Positions 32,815-42,899 are shown, numbered from the stretch's first letter. The stretch: DNA of 44,222 nt from Actinomycetota bacterium (GCA_023483915.1 JAMDEO010000155.1:1-44222); one strand, 5' to 3'. The notes: generated by a model not told the origin, from the sequence alone. A program made the numbers and translations.

Positions 32815-35211
32815 TTACCCAAATGTGAAGGGGTCCACGTCGGCAACAAGGATCACCCCCCGCCGGCGATAGGGCTCCCTCAGTTGCGAGAGAGCTTCGC
32901 TGATGAGCGCCCGCATCCTCTCTCCGTCGTTCGACAAGACCAGAAGATGCCATCTTTCGCGGCCCCTCGAGGCCGGGAGCCTGACCGGACCGCGCAATTC
33001 ATGAGCCGCAAAATGGGGTGACAACTGTTCGGCCAGGTAGCGCGCTCCCGCGCCGGCTCGCTCGCCGTCCTCACACAGGGTCATCAAACGGACGATCTCC
33101 CGAAACGGCGGGTACCCCAAGCGCCGTCTGGTATGCAGTTCATCTGCATAAAATCCCTGCTCATCCCGCTGCAAAGCCATTCTAATACAGGGAACATCCG
33201 GATTCCAGGTTTGCACGACGACCCGCCCGGACCGGTCCGCCCGTCCGGCGCGCCCGGCCACTTGGGTCAGCAACTGGAAGGTCCGCTCGGCTGCCCTGAA
33301 GTCCGGAAAGTACAGACCGGTATCTGCATCAGCGACAACCACCAGGGTCACCGCCGGGAAGTCGTGGCCTTTCGCCACCATCTGGGTCCCAACCAGAACT
33401 CCCGGTCTTGATCCCCCGAACGCTTCGAGGATGGCTATTGCCCCGGCTTCTCCGCTCACCACGTCGGAGTCCATCCGAAACACGAGGTTGCGCGGCACCA
33501 AGCGTCGCAATTCTTGGTCCAAGCGCTCAGTGCCCGGAGCTCCTCGGGCCAATGGGGGACCTCCACATGCGGGACAGCGGGGTGGCTGGAAGTAGATCCT
33601 CCCGCAACTATGACAAACGAGGCGCCGGCTGCTGCTGTGGTATGTCAGAGAGAGCTCACAATCAACGCACCTCATCACGTGGCCGCAGCTCTCGCAATGC
33701 ACATGAGCCGCGTAGCCGCGCCGGTTCAGCAGCACAATGGCCTGCTCGCCCGAACGAAGTGTCTCCGCCAATACTTCGCGGGCCCGCGGAGACAGCAACT
33801 CCCCGGAGCTCTGATGCCGCATATCGATCACTTCGATGGACGGTTCCTTCCCTATCGCCCGTCGGGAGAGGCGTACTCGCACTTCCGGATCCCGCATGCT
33901 CTCTACCAGGGGCGTGGCTGTTCCTTCCACGAGCAGACCATCGTGCATGGCAAGCCTCATGAGGGCCACGGTGGAAGCATGGTACCGAGGTTCTTCCTCC
34001 TGCTTATAGGAAGCGTCATGGGCCTCGTCTACTATGACCAGCCGCAATCGCGGAAGAGGAGCAAACACAGCCGACCTCGCCCCAACCACCACAGGGGCAA
34101 GACCAGCAGCGATCCGGCGGTATTCCCGCGTCCTCTCCGCCCTTCCAAGACCGCTGTGGAGCACCCCGACTTTTCCCCCGAATCGTGAGCGCACACGGGA
34201 TATCATCTGCGGGGTAAGGGCTATTTCAGGCACCAGCAGAATCGCTCCCGCCCCATCAGCCAGGACATGCTCGATCAGCCGCAGGTAGATCTCGGTCTTG
34301 CCAGCACCGGTAACGCCCCAGAGCAGCCGATAAGTCGACTCTTTGTCGCGGTAGGCGGCAGTCAGATTACCCAGTACCTCTTGCTGCCCGACCCGGAGAC
34401 AGGGGCCGCCCTGAGGTTGAGGCTCTACAGACGAAGACCGGGACTCAGAGCCGTGGGCCGGGGCGACGCCTTCTCCGGTGACGCTTTCACCAGCCGGGTA
34501 GTCTCCCCCGGCGGCACTCCCACCGGCCGCGACATCCTTCGTTGCCTGGTCCCCCAGACGGGGGCCTTCGCAGAGCACGAGGAGCCCCTTGGCAAGCAGA
34601 GCGTGAAGGACACTCCGGCCCACCCCGGCCGACTCGCACAGTCTCGCTGCGAGCGCTCCTCCCGGGGGGAGCGCCCCCAACAACCGCTGCTGTTTGGCGG
34701 TCAGCGCGAAACCGGCGCTCGGCCTTGGCGGTATGTCTTCGCCTGTCGGCCGATCGACCCACGATAGCCGGCGTTTGTCAGCAAACCCGCTCCGGCCCCG
34801 GGTGGAGGGTGGGACCACCAGACGCAGGCAAGATTCGTAGGAAGCCAGGTATCTGTCGGCTACCTGCCGCGCCAGAGAGAGCAACTCATCGGGCACCCGC
34901 TCCTCTCCCACGGCTTCCAGAGGCCGCAGAGTCTCCGGCGGCAGTCCATCGCTGTCATCGTTCAACTCCAATACCACGGCGCGTACTGTGCGCTTGCCGA
35001 ATGGCGCGCGGACAATAGACCCAACGGCAACACGATCCTGGAGATCAGGCGGCACTAGGTAGTCGAAGCGACGATCGCCCAGATGACGCAGCCGCAACAG
35101 GGGAACGAGCTTTGCCGTCCGCCCGCTTTGCGTCGGGGACCCCTTACTCGACTCCGGCAGCTTTGCGCAGGGCTGCGGCCTTGTCGGTTTTCTCCCAGGT
35201 GAAATCGGCAT
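32815..35211 (-). CDS. priA: Primosomal replication-restart helicase PriA
   Basis: PriA reloads the replisome at stalled forks. Visible: the 3'-DNA-binding domain ([14 protein letters not shown] onward), Walker [34 protein letters not shown]-like region, the eight-cysteine zinc module [13 protein letters not shown] with CHSCG and CPACGG, and [14 protein letters not shown] Gly/Ala-rich linker of about 45 residues lies before the helicase core. Helicase motifs are intact, unlike the degenerate mycobacterial PriA. The start is unsure: ATG 35211 and ATG 35250 both overlap the metK end (by 68 or 107 nt), and no good start follows the metK stop. Confidence 0.93.
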   Translation of the reverse strand: MPISPGRKPTRPQPCAKLPESSKGSPTQSGRTAKLVPLLRLRHLGDRRFDYLVPPDLQDRVAVGSIVRAPFGKRTVRAVVLELNDDSDGLPPETLRPLEAVGEERVPDELLSLARQVADRYLASYESCLRLVVPPSTRGRSGFADKRRLSWVDRPTGEDIPPRPSAGFALTAKQQRLLGALPPGGALAARLCESAGVGRSVLHALLAKGLLVLCEGPRLGDQATKDVAAGGSAAGGDYPAGESVTGEGVAPAHGSESRSSSVEPQPQGGPCLRVGQQEVLGNLTAAYRDKESTYRLLWGVTGAGKTEIYLRLIEHVLADGAGAILLVPEIALTPQMISRVRSRFGGKVGVLHSGLGRAERTREYRRIAAGLAPVVVGARSAVFAPLPRLRLVIVDEAHDASYKQEEEPRYHASTVALMRLAMHDGLLVEGTATPLVESMRDPEVRVRLSRRAIGKEPSIEVIDMRHQSSGELLSPRAREVLAETLRSGEQAIVLLNRRGYAAHVHCESCGHVMRCVDCELSLTYHSSSRRLVCHSCGRIYFQPPRCPACGGPPLARGAPGTERLDQELRRLVPRNLVFRMDSDVVSGEAGAIAILEAFGGSRPGVLVGTQMVAKGHDFPAVTLVVVADADTGLYFPDFRAAERTFQLLTQVAGRAGRADRSGRVVVQTWNPDVPCIRMALQRDEQGFYADELHTRRRLGYPPFREIVRLMTLCEDGERAGAGARYLAEQLSPHFAAHELRGPVRLPASRGRERWHLLVLSNDGERMRALISEALSQLREPYRRRGVILVADVDPFTFG

Positions 35212-36355
35212 CTTCGCGACCGAAGTGCCCGTAGGCTGCAGTCTTCTCATAGATGGGCCTGAGCAACTTCAGGTCCCTAATGATCGCGGCCGGGCGCAAA
35301 TCGAAATGGGTGTTCACCAACTCGGTGATGTGCGCCGGGCTTACCTTCTCCGTTCCGAAACAGTCGACCATGATGCTGACCGGATGGGCCACACCGATAG
35401 CATAAGCAAGTTGCACCTCGCACCTGTCCGCAAGTCCGGCCGCTACTATGTTCTTGGCTACGTAACGCGCGGCGTAAGCCGCTGAGCGATCGACTTTCGA
35501 CGGGTCCTTGCCCGAGAATGCTCCTCCCCCGTGCCTCCCGAAACCGCCATATGTGTCAACGATGATCTTGCGACCGGTGAGCCCCGTGTCGCCCATGGGT
35601 CCGCCGATGACGAACTTTCCCGTGGGGTTGACGTAGAGTTTTGTCTTCTTGAACTCGGGATCGTAGAGGCCTTCTGGAAGCACCGGGCGAATGACGTGCT
35701 CGACAAAGTCTGGGCGCATGAGTGTGTCGATATCGATGCCGTCTCGGTGCTGACTCGACAGTACAACGGCCGTGATCCAAGCTGGCTTGCCTCCCGCATA
35801 CTTGATCGTCACCTGGCTCTTTCCATCAGGACGAAGATAGTTGAGCACATCGGCCTTGCGGACTTCGCTCAGACGATGCACCAAGCGGTGAGCAAGCAAG
35901 ATCGGCATGGGCATGAGTTCTTCCGTGTCCCTGCACGCGTAGCCAAACATCATGCCCTGATCACCGGCGCCCTGGCAGTCGAGCGCATCATCGTCGCTCG
36001 GGTCTACCCTGCATTCAAGGGCGCTTTGCACGCCCTGAGCGATGTCCGGTGATTGCTCGTGGATGGAGGTGAAGATACCGCAAGTGTGGGCATCGAAGCC
36101 GTACTTGGCCCGCGTGTAGCCGATACGTTCGATCGTGTTTCGGGCTAACGTCGGCACGTCCACGTAGGTGCTCGTCGTGATTTCACCTGAGACGACCACC
36201 ATACCGGTCGTGACGAGGGTTTCGCAGGCCACACGGCCCTGAGTGTCATCGCGAAGCACTGCATCCAGAACGGCATCGGATATCTGGTCGGCGATCTTGT
36301 CAGGGTGCCCCTCGCTCACGGACTCCGACGTGAACAGAAAGTCATGGTTCTCCAC
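35144..36355 (-). CDS. metK: S-adenosylmethionine synthetase
   Basis: Makes SAM from methionine and ATP, the cofactor used here by QueA and RsmD. GTG 36355 is chosen because GGAGG lies 8 nt upstream, giving 403 aa; GTG 36379 would place that site inside the gene. Motifs: [52 protein letters not shown] and [19 protein letters not shown]. No SAM riboswitch is apparent in the 100 bp upstream; only a short CTCTC-TGGT-GAGAG hairpin (36374-36387 region) precedes the ribosome-binding site. Confidence 0.97.
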   Translation of the reverse strand: MENHDFLFTSESVSEGHPDKIADQISDAVLDAVLRDDTQGRVACETLVTTGMVVVSGEITTSTYVDVPTLARNTIERIGYTRAKYGFDAHTCGIFTSIHEQSPDIAQGVQSALECRVDPSDDDALDCQGAGDQGMMFGYACRDTEELMPMPILLAHRLVHRLSEVRKADVLNYLRPDGKSQVTIKYAGGKPAWITAVVLSSQHRDGIDIDTLMRPDFVEHVIRPVLPEGLYDPEFKKTKLYVNPTGKFVIGGPMGDTGLTGRKIIVDTYGGFGRHGGGAFSGKDPSKVDRSAAYAARYVAKNIVAAGLADRCEVQLAYAIGVAHPVSIMVDCFGTEKVSPAHITELVNTHFDLRPAAIIRDLKLLRPIYEKTAAYGHFGREDADFTWEKTDKAAALRKAAGVE

Positions 36356-36457
36356 AGTAGTAACCTCCAGAGCTCTCACCAGAGAGGGGCCGGTTCGACC
36401 CGATAGATCCCTATTCGTTCGGGGAGTGTATCAGAAACGCCGATCCCAACCGTCTGT

Positions 36458-36862
36458 CTATTGCTCCGCTGGCCCCGTCCAACGCGCCGCGATTCGGTCG
36501 TCGAAGCGATCCTTGTCAACGATTACCCGATGATGCGTCCCCTTGCCGATCTGGCCACCCGCGTCATCCGCCGAGACGGAGAAGATAAGTAATCTTCCCT
36601 CCACCTCCACCAAAGTAGCTGCAGCTACGACCTCCATCCCCACCGGAGTAGGAGCGGCGTGCGTGACTTCGACCCGGGTGCCGACGCTGGTCATTCCCGG
36701 CATCAGTTGACCCTCGAGGGCTTTGATGGCCGCCGCCTCCATCAGGCGGATCATGACAGGCGTGGCCAGACCTTCAACCGCGCCCGATCCCTGACTCAGA
36801 GCAGTCATGTCTGGGGTGACCTCAGCCTTCACTTTGGCGGTGATGCCGGGTTCAAGACTCAT
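36458..36862 (-). CDS. FlK-like hot-dog thioesterase
   Basis: A 134-aa hot-dog-fold protein like fluoroacetyl-CoA thioesterase FlK. The presumed catalytic residues Thr34 (ATPVMI), Glu42 (LMEAAA) and His68 (EVTHAAPTPVG) have the same spacing as Thr42, Glu50 and His76 of FlK. Fluoroacetyl-CoA itself is an unlikely substrate; hydrolysis of an acyl- or aryl-CoA made by the adjacent ligase is more plausible. ATG 36862 has GGAGG 6 nt upstream and overlaps the ligase stop by 4 nt, so both proteins are translationally coupled. Confidence 0.85.
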   Translation of the reverse strand: MSLEPGITAKVKAEVTPDMTALSQGSGAVEGLATPVMIRLMEAAAIKALEGQLMPGMTSVGTRVEVTHAAPTPVGMEVVAAATLVEVEGRLLIFSVSADDAGGQIGKGTHHRVIVDKDRFDDRIAARWTGPAEQ

Positions 36863-38175
36863 GTCGTGCCTCCGGTTTTCCTGCTATCTAGTACGCGCTC
36901 AGTCTTGCTCGTAAATCTCGGGATGGTACGCGGCTCCACCAGCCTGACCCTAGGCCGTACGCCGAGCTCTTGGCGCAGTCTCTCTTCCACATGCTCCTGA
37001 AACCGCATGAGCTTCTTGACGGCATCGGGCAAGAACTCTGGCTCTACCTCGATCTGGACCTCCAACTCATCCAGAGCGTTTTCCCGAGAAACAACTATCT
37101 GATAGTGAGGCTCGATCCCCTCTATTTCCATCAGCACAGCCTCGATCTGCTCAGGATAGACGTTAACCCCCCTAATGATGAGCATGTCGTCTGTCCGCGA
37201 ATAGACCTTGCTGTGCCGTGCGAAGACCCGTCCGCAGGCGCACGGCCGATAGCTGAGACTGGCCAGATCGCCCGTACGATATCTAATCACCGGAAGCGCT
37301 TCCTTGGTGAGCGACGTGAATACCAACTCACCCTCCTTGCCGTCCGGCACGGCTTCGCCGGTCTGCGGGTCGATCACCTCCACCAGGAAATGGTCCTCGT
37401 TGACGTGCAAACCGTCCTTGTTCCAGCACTCATAGGATATGCCGGGCCCAATGACCTCCGACACTCCGTAGATATCCGTCGCAGATATGTGCATACGCCG
37501 CTCGATCTCATCTCTCATCTGATTGGTCCACGGCTCCGAGCCGAACAGTCCCACGCGCAGATCGAGGTCCTCCAGCCTGTAACCCAGCCTGGGCGCCGCT
37601 TCCGCTATGTACAGGGCATAGGAGGGCGTTCCCAGGAGGACGGTGGTCTTGAAATCCTTCATGATGTGGAGCTGACGATGCGTGTTCCCAGTGGAAGCAG
37701 GGATAACGGTCGCGCCTATCCGTTCCAGTCCCGCCTGCATGCCGAAGCCGCCGGTCATAAGACCGTATCCGAAAGCGATCTGCGCGACATCGTGCGAGTG
37801 CGCCCCTCCTGCGACGGCCACTCTCGCGCAAAGCTCCGACCAGGTGTTGAGGTCGCCACGGCTATAGCCGACCACGGTGGGATTGGACATGGTCCCGGAT
37901 GACGTGTGAATCCGCAACACCTTCTCAAGGGGCAGTGCAAACAGACCGTAGGGATAGGCCTCTCGAAAATCCCTTTTCTGGCTGAAGGGAAGCTTCTTGA
38001 GGTCGTCCAACGAGCGGATGTCCGAGGGCTTTAGCTTCAGCGATGACCAGCGTCCATGATGGAAGGGCACGTTCTCATAGGCCCAGCGAAGGGTCATTTG
38101 CAGACGCTTGAGCTGCAGTTCCCGCAGCTCATCCCTGCCCATCGTCTCGTATTCGTGATTCCAAATCTCGTTCAT
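36859..38175 (-). CDS. paaK: Phenylacetate-CoA ligase family protein (PaaK)
   Basis: An AMP-forming acyl-CoA ligase of 438 aa. The P-loop-like motif is HTSSGTMSNPTVVGYS, followed by IYGVSEVIGPG, YRTGDLASL, the RTDDMLIIRGVNVYP hinge region and a C-terminal domain rich in acidic and basic residues ending near Lys-Thr-Glu-Arg. Two cysteines (PCACGR) precede the hinge, as in PaaK-type enzymes. ATG 38175 overlaps livF by 4 nt and the stop overlaps the thioesterase by 4 nt. Substrate is inferred as phenylacetate or a related aryl acid; other aryl acids are possible. Confidence 0.9.
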   Translation of the reverse strand: MNEIWNHEYETMGRDELRELQLKRLQMTLRWAYENVPFHHGRWSSLKLKPSDIRSLDDLKKLPFSQKRDFREAYPYGLFALPLEKVLRIHTSSGTMSNPTVVGYSRGDLNTWSELCARVAVAGGAHSHDVAQIAFGYGLMTGGFGMQAGLERIGATVIPASTGNTHRQLHIMKDFKTTVLLGTPSYALYIAEAAPRLGYRLEDLDLRVGLFGSEPWTNQMRDEIERRMHISATDIYGVSEVIGPGISYECWNKDGLHVNEDHFLVEVIDPQTGEAVPDGKEGELVFTSLTKEALPVIRYRTGDLASLSYRPCACGRVFARHSKVYSRTDDMLIIRGVNVYPEQIEAVLMEIEGIEPHYQIVVSRENALDELEVQIEVEPEFLPDAVKKLMRFQEHVEERLRQELGVRPRVRLVEPRTIPRFTSKTERVLDSRKTGGTT

Positions 38176-38915
38176 CTCGGCTCCATCGCGCGAACGTTGC
38201 CCGCCTTCCTCTGGCCGAAGTAGATGGCTTGAACTTCCGGGTCTTCCAGCAGGGTCCGTGCCTCTCCCTCGAGGGCAAACCTTCCGCGTTCCATCACAAT
38301 GCCCCGATGGGCAAGGCTCAGGGCGATCCTGGCATCCTGCTCCACCAGGATCATGGTAAGGCCTTCGCGATTGAGATCACGAAGAGTCGCGAAGATGTCT
38401 CGCACCACGATGGGCGCCAGTCCCATGGAGGGCTCGTCCAGGAGCAGAAGACTGGGCTCGGCCATGAGCGCCCGGGCAATCGCAAGCATCTGCTGCTCCC
38501 CGCCGGAGAGTGTGCCGGCCTGTTGCCGGCGTCTTTCCTGAAGACGAGGGAACAGGGAATACACCCAAGCCAGCTTTTCGCCGAGAGGTCTACCCCGCCG
38601 CCGACGCACATAAGCCCCGAGCTCAAGGTTTTCCTCAACGCTGAGAGGCCCGAAGAGCTGGCGCCCCTCCGGAATCTGGACAAGTCCTCTCGAAACGATG
38701 CCCTCCACGCCAAGGGAGGCCAGGGATTCGCCCGCAAACTCGATGCTGCCGCCTGAAGGCTTCACGAGGCCGGAGATCGTCTTGAGCAAAGTGCTCTTAC
38801 CAGCGCCATTGGCACCGATAATGGTCACGACCTCCCCGGGGCGGACGGTGAGGTCCAGCCCATGCAGGACCTCGATCCGTCCGTAGCCCGCCCTGACCTC
38901 GTGAAGCTTCAGCAC
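38172..38915 (-). CDS. livF: LIV-type ABC transporter ATP-binding protein LivF
   Basis: Second ATPase of a branched-chain amino-acid-type transporter. The 247 aa include Walker A IIGANGAGKSTLLKTI, the signature LSGGEQQMLAIARAL, Walker B LLLLDEPSMGLAPIVV and the switch His region. GTG 38915 has GGAGG 5 nt upstream. It overlaps paaK by 4 nt, tying uptake to CoA activation, and begins 16 nt after livJ. Confidence 0.95.
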   Translation of the reverse strand: MLKLHEVRAGYGRIEVLHGLDLTVRPGEVVTIIGANGAGKSTLLKTISGLVKPSGGSIEFAGESLASLGVEGIVSRGLVQIPEGRQLFGPLSVEENLELGAYVRRRRGRPLGEKLAWVYSLFPRLQERRRQQAGTLSGGEQQMLAIARALMAEPSLLLLDEPSMGLAPIVVRDIFATLRDLNREGLTMILVEQDARIALSLAHRGIVMERGRFALEGEARTLLEDPEVQAIYFGQRKAGNVRAMEPR

Positions 38916-38931
38916 CGGCTCCTCCAGCCTA

Positions 38932-40155
38932 CTATTGGGCCAGTACCCAGGTCCCGCCCTGGATTCTGACCATGATCATGTCTTCCGCCACCAGGCCGTC
39001 GTGGTTGGTGGCAGAGTAGTTGTACGCACCATCAGGCATCCAGAAGTTCTGGGTGGAGTTGAGCGCGGACTGTATCGCCTTGGCATCCGTGCTACCGGCA
39101 GTGTTGATCGCGTTCACAAGGAGAGAAACCGCCTCGAAAGCATACCCTGCGAAGGGATTCGGGGCACCACCAAACTGCACCTCGTATTCGTGGATGAAGT
39201 CGTCGGTTACCTTCTTCTGGTCGGCATTCGTGATGGAGCTTGGAACCAGCAGCTTGCTCGCTGGCAGTACCACGCCCTCAGCGGCATCCTCGGCCAGTTT
39301 GATGAACGTTGCATTGGCGATGCCGTGGCTGCCGATATAAGGGATGGTCATGCCCAATTGCTTCATGTTCTTGGCTGCCAGGGCAGGTCCTGGGTTCGTC
39401 CCCCACACGATAAGGGCTTCCGGGCTGGCGCCCTTGATTTTGGTCAGTTGCGCGGTGAGGTCGGTATCGTTGGTCTTGTAGGATTCGTTGGCAACGATCT
39501 CAAGCCCGAGGCCGGGAGCGTCCTTCTCGATCTCGGCACTGCCGGAAGAGCCAAAGGCATTCTCGTCGTGGAGCACGGCGATCTTTTTGACCTTGAGGTT
39601 ATTGGTGACATAATCGAGCGCTTTGGAAACCGCGAGGGCGTCCTTAGGTGGGGTCCGCCAGATCCAGTCAGCAGGAGCCTTGTCGGTCACGTCGTTCGCC
39701 GCCGCCATTGCCATTTGGGGCATGCCCTTCGTCGCGGTGATCTCTTTCACTGCAAGAGTGGAAGGAGACCCTGTTGAAGCGATCATAGCCACGACCTTCT
39801 CTTGGTCGATCAGGCGATTTGCCGCAGTGACGGCTTCTTTCGGGTCACTCTTGTCATCCTCGATGACGATCTTCAGGGGACGGCCTAGGACGCCGCCCTT
39901 GCCGTTGATGAGCTGCTCCATCATCTGGAGCACGTTTCTCTCCTGCTCACCCAGGGCGGCCGTCGGCCCGGTAGCAGAGACGATCGCTCCTATCACCACC
40001 GGCTCGCCGGTTGGTTGCGCGGCCCCGGTGGAGCCGGTGCTGGCCTGACTTGTCGTGGTGGTGGAGCCGCCGCAGCCGGCGACGACAACCAGAGCAACGG
40101 CGCACAACAACAGGATTAGAACAGCACTCAGAGTCTTCTTGTTGTTCCACTTCAT
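38932..40155 (-). CDS. livJ: LIV-type substrate-binding lipoprotein
   Basis: A 407-aa extracytoplasmic binding protein of the Leu/Ile/Val-binding family. It has a lipoprotein signal peptide with lipobox VVAGC (Cys28) and a Ser/Thr/Gly-rich linker, then the two-lobe type I fold (VVIGAIVSATGPTAALG, VVAMIASTGSPSTLAV, VKKIAVLHDENAFGSSG, FAGYAFEAVSLLVNAI). Such proteins also bind aromatic or short organic acids, so the ligand is not set by family alone. ATG 40155 follows GGAGGGG by 10 nt. An 89-nt gap separates it from livG. Confidence 0.94.
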   Translation of the reverse strand: MKWNNKKTLSAVLILLLCAVALVVVAGCGGSTTTTSQASTGSTGAAQPTGEPVVIGAIVSATGPTAALGEQERNVLQMMEQLINGKGGVLGRPLKIVIEDDKSDPKEAVTAANRLIDQEKVVAMIASTGSPSTLAVKEITATKGMPQMAMAAANDVTDKAPADWIWRTPPKDALAVSKALDYVTNNLKVKKIAVLHDENAFGSSGSAEIEKDAPGLGLEIVANESYKTNDTDLTAQLTKIKGASPEALIVWGTNPGPALAAKNMKQLGMTIPYIGSHGIANATFIKLAEDAAEGVVLPASKLLVPSSITNADQKKVTDDFIHEYEVQFGGAPNPFAGYAFEAVSLLVNAINTAGSTDAKAIQSALNSTQNFWMPDGAYNYSATNHDGLVAEDMIMVRIQGGTWVLAQ

Positions 40156-40244
40156 CTTCTTGCTTCCCCTCCGATGTCAGTTTCCTATAGAGCCTTTACG
40201 AGAACGACGGTCTGCATCATCCATCTATATCAACTGGGCTCGGC

Positions 40245-41009
40245 TCACTCTAGCGCTTCTCCCAGATAGGCTTTGACGACCTCATCGTTGTCCATGATCA
40301 TCAGCGGTGGTCCCTCAGCGATCTTACGCCCGTAGTCAAGAACCACCACTTCGTCGGAGATCTCCATAACGAAACCCATGTGATGCTCCACCAAGAGAAC
40401 TGTGATCCCCTCCGAGCGAATACGGCGCACGGTCTCGGCCAACCTCTCGGTCTCCTCTTCGTTCAGGCCTGCGGCCGGCTCATCGAGGAGGAGCATCTTG
40501 GGCTCGGTTGCTAAGGCGCGGGCTATCTCGAGCAAGTGCCGCTCCCCCATGGGCAGGTTTCCGGCAAATTCATCGGCCTTTCCCTCAAGGCCCACTCTTC
40601 GGAGCGACTCACCGGCTACCTTGAAGGCCTCGCGCTCCTCCCGGCGATGTAGAGGGAGGCTCAGTGCCGCGGACAACACGCCTGCCTTTGAACGGCAATG
40701 CCGGCCCACTGTGACATTCTCGAGCACTGTCATGCCGTCGAAGACAAGGCTGTGCTGAAACGTCCTTCCCACGCCGAGCCTGCAGATCGCATGGGGAGCT
40801 TTGCGGGTCAAGTCGACTCCGCCGAAAACAACCCGGCCGGCGCTGGGTCTGTATGAACCCGATATCAGGTTGAAAACCGTGGTTTTGCCCGCTCCGTTCG
40901 GTCCGATAAGCGCCTTGATCTGTCCTTGGTGCACAGCGAAGTTGACGTCTTTGAGGGCGTCAAGCCCGCCGAAGCTCTTGGAAACGTTCGCGATATCAAG
41001 GAGCGGCAT
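40245..41009 (-). CDS. livG: LIV-type ABC transporter ATP-binding protein LivG
   Basis: First ATPase of the transporter, 254 aa. Walker A LIGPNGAGKTTVFNLIS, signature-like LPMGERHLLEIARALA (the usual degenerate LivG form), Walker B LLLDEPAAGLNEEET and the C-terminal LivG extension EGPPLMIMDNDEVVKAYLG are visible. ATG 41009 has GGAGG 4 nt upstream and overlaps the livM stop by 1 nt. Confidence 0.96.
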   Translation of the reverse strand: MPLLDIANVSKSFGGLDALKDVNFAVHQGQIKALIGPNGAGKTTVFNLISGSYRPSAGRVVFGGVDLTRKAPHAICRLGVGRTFQHSLVFDGMTVLENVTVGRHCRSKAGVLSAALSLPLHRREEREAFKVAGESLRRVGLEGKADEFAGNLPMGERHLLEIARALATEPKMLLLDEPAAGLNEEETERLAETVRRIRSEGITVLLVEHHMGFVMEISDEVVVLDYGRKIAEGPPLMIMDNDEVVKAYLGEALE

Positions 41010-42016
41010 CAGGCCTCCGGTTCCCCGGCTCCATCAGTGGTGCCTTGCCGGCCGCGCCGGTTCACAAGGAAGGTCCTGACCAACCGGCCTAAACTCCGCG
41101 TCCGCCCCTGCCAGAGAACCATTATGGCGATGAGCAGGATGCCAAAGATCAGGTTAGTGATGTCCCCATTCACACGCTTGAGAATTTCGGGCAGCACCAC
41201 GACGGCCGCAGTTCCCCAGAAAGCGCCCCAGACGGTGCCGAGGCCGCCGATTATCACTCCGGTCACCAAGATTATTGAGAACGTTATGGTGTAGCCGTCC
41301 GGACTGATGTAGTGCACGTAGTAAGCATCGAAACTACCGGCAATGCTGGCAAAGGCAGCCGCCACCATGAAGACCTGCACTTTGCGAAACGACGTGTCGA
41401 CCCCCAAAGACTCGGCGGCCGGCTCAGAACTGCGCAGCGCCCGTAACGATCGACCGACGCGAGATCTTGACAGGTTCAGCGCAATGGCGGCCATCAACAA
41501 TGCCACCCCCCAGGCGATCAGGTGATACGCCTTCGGGCCTCCCAGATCGAGACTACCAATCGATAGTGAGGGAATCCCGGATATCCCGTCGGTCCCGTTC
41601 GTCAAGGATTTCAACTGCACTAGCAAGATATAGATGATCTCATTCACGCCCAAGGTGGCCATCGCGAGGTAGTAGCCTCTGAGTTTCAGCGTGGGCACCC
41701 CGACGAGGCCGGCGATTACGGCCGACAACAGCGCAGCCAGTCCCATGGCCAGCCACGGGTTGAATCCCAGCCTGGTTGTTAGGATGGCCGCACCATACGC
41801 GCCGATGCCCACAAAAGCAGCCTGGCCCAGCGAGATCTGTCCGGCCAGCCCGAGAAGAAGGCTCACCCCCAGGGCCATCATGAATCGGGTGCCCATGAAC
41901 GCAAGGATCGAGAGATAGTACGAATCGTGCAGATAAGCAGGAATCGTCATGATGAGCACGGCGAAAACAAAGAACCCGGCGTGCCGTCGAAGATATACGA
42001 GAGCATCGGCGCTCAT
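41009..42016 (-). CDS. livM: LIV-type ABC transporter permease LivM
   Basis: A 335-aa membrane permease with about ten hydrophobic segments and the family motifs LLLGLAGQISLGQAAFVGIGA and ATLGVNEIIYIL. ATG 42016 is chosen; the frame continues back to 42463 but that part is livH antisense of another frame and is not membrane-like. The start overlaps the livH stop by 4 nt. A basic C-terminal tail follows the last helix. Confidence 0.95.
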   Translation of the reverse strand: MSADALVYLRRHAGFFVFAVLIMTIPAYLHDSYYLSILAFMGTRFMMALGVSLLLGLAGQISLGQAAFVGIGAYGAAILTTRLGFNPWLAMGLAALLSAVIAGLVGVPTLKLRGYYLAMATLGVNEIIYILLVQLKSLTNGTDGISGIPSLSIGSLDLGGPKAYHLIAWGVALLMAAIALNLSRSRVGRSLRALRSSEPAAESLGVDTSFRKVQVFMVAAAFASIAGSFDAYYVHYISPDGYTITFSIILVTGVIIGGLGTVWGAFWGTAAVVVLPEILKRVNGDITNLIFGILLIAIMVLWQGRTRSLGRLVRTFLVNRRGRQGTTDGAGEPEA

Positions 42017-42891
42017 TGCCGCGTCACCACCCTCGCGCCCAACAAACCGACGGGGCGTATGAAGAGCACGAGGAGCAGGATTACGAAGGCGATTGCATCC
42101 TTGTAGCCGGCGGAGACTACGCCGACTCCAAGGGCCTCGACTATCCCCAGGACAAAACCCCCTGCCACCGCACCAACCGGATTGCCCAAGCCGCCCAGTG
42201 TCGCGGCTGCGAAGCCCTTGAGGCCCAGCAAGGCCCCGGACGAGTAACTCATGAAGCTGATGGGGGTGATCATCACCCCAGCCGCCGCTGATATAGCGCC
42301 GCTCAGGGCGAAACTGAAAAGCACCACCTTGCGGTAAGAGATACCCTGCAGCCGTGCGGCACTTGGGTTGACCGCACAGGCACGCACCGCTTTCCCGAAC
42401 AGACTCCTGCGATAGAAGATCTGCAGGGCGACAACGATGACCACGGTGAGTCCGACTACCCACAACGTCTGCGGGACCACCGTAGCCCCGGCAACTCCGA
42501 TCGGTCTTTCCCCGGAGAAGGCCGGCAGAGCCAATGCCTGCCTCCCCCAGATGATCATTGCTGCAGTCTCAAAGACGAAGCTGGCTCCCACGGTGGCAAT
42601 GATTTGCGCCAGAACGCCTTTGCTCAACAAGGGCCGGACCGCGACGTGCTCCAACCCCATACTGATGACGACTACAACTATGACTGCGCCGAGAAAGCAG
42701 GCCCAGAGGGGCACTCCCGCGCCGTGAAATGCGATTGCAGTCATGCCGCCCAGCATGACCATTTGGCCCTGAGAGAAGTTGATGATCTGCGTGGCGTTGA
42801 AGACCAGCGTGAAACCCAGTGCCGTCAGAGCGTAGATACTTCCGTTGGTGATCCCGCTGAATATGTATTGTAGGAATTGCTCGAAGTTCAC
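42013..42891 (-). CDS. livH: LIV-type ABC transporter permease LivH
   Basis: A 292-aa permease, first gene of the transporter. It begins QYIFSGITNGSIYALTALGF and has INFSQGQMVMLGGM and ATLGGLGNPVGAVAGGFVLG, standard for LivH, with about eight hydrophobic segments. GTG 42891 has GAGGG 7 nt upstream. A hairpin in the leader overlaps that site. Confidence 0.95.
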   Translation of the reverse strand: MNFEQFLQYIFSGITNGSIYALTALGFTLVFNATQIINFSQGQMVMLGGMTAIAFHGAGVPLWACFLGAVIVVVVISMGLEHVAVRPLLSKGVLAQIIATVGASFVFETAAMIIWGRQALALPAFSGERPIGVAGATVVPQTLWVVGLTVVIVVALQIFYRRSLFGKAVRACAVNPSAARLQGISYRKVVLFSFALSGAISAAAGVMITPISFMSYSSGALLGLKGFAAATLGGLGNPVGAVAGGFVLGIVEALGVGVVSAGYKDAIAFVILLLVLFIRPVGLLGARVVTRQ

Positions 42892-42899
42892 TGTCTACC

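Noticed and set aside
36356-36457. SAM riboswitch upstream of metK
   Set aside because: The 100-bp gap holds only a short CTCTC/GAGAG hairpin; none of the SAM aptamer cores is present.
38935-39777. 280-codon plus-strand open frame
   Set aside because: It is wholly antisense to livJ, whose signal peptide and fold are clear; no recognisable domain.
42017-42463. 149-residue upstream extension of livM
   Set aside because: It overlaps livH in another frame, is rich in Gly/Arg/Cys and is not membrane-like; ATG 42016 gives the normal LivM length and an ATGA overlap.
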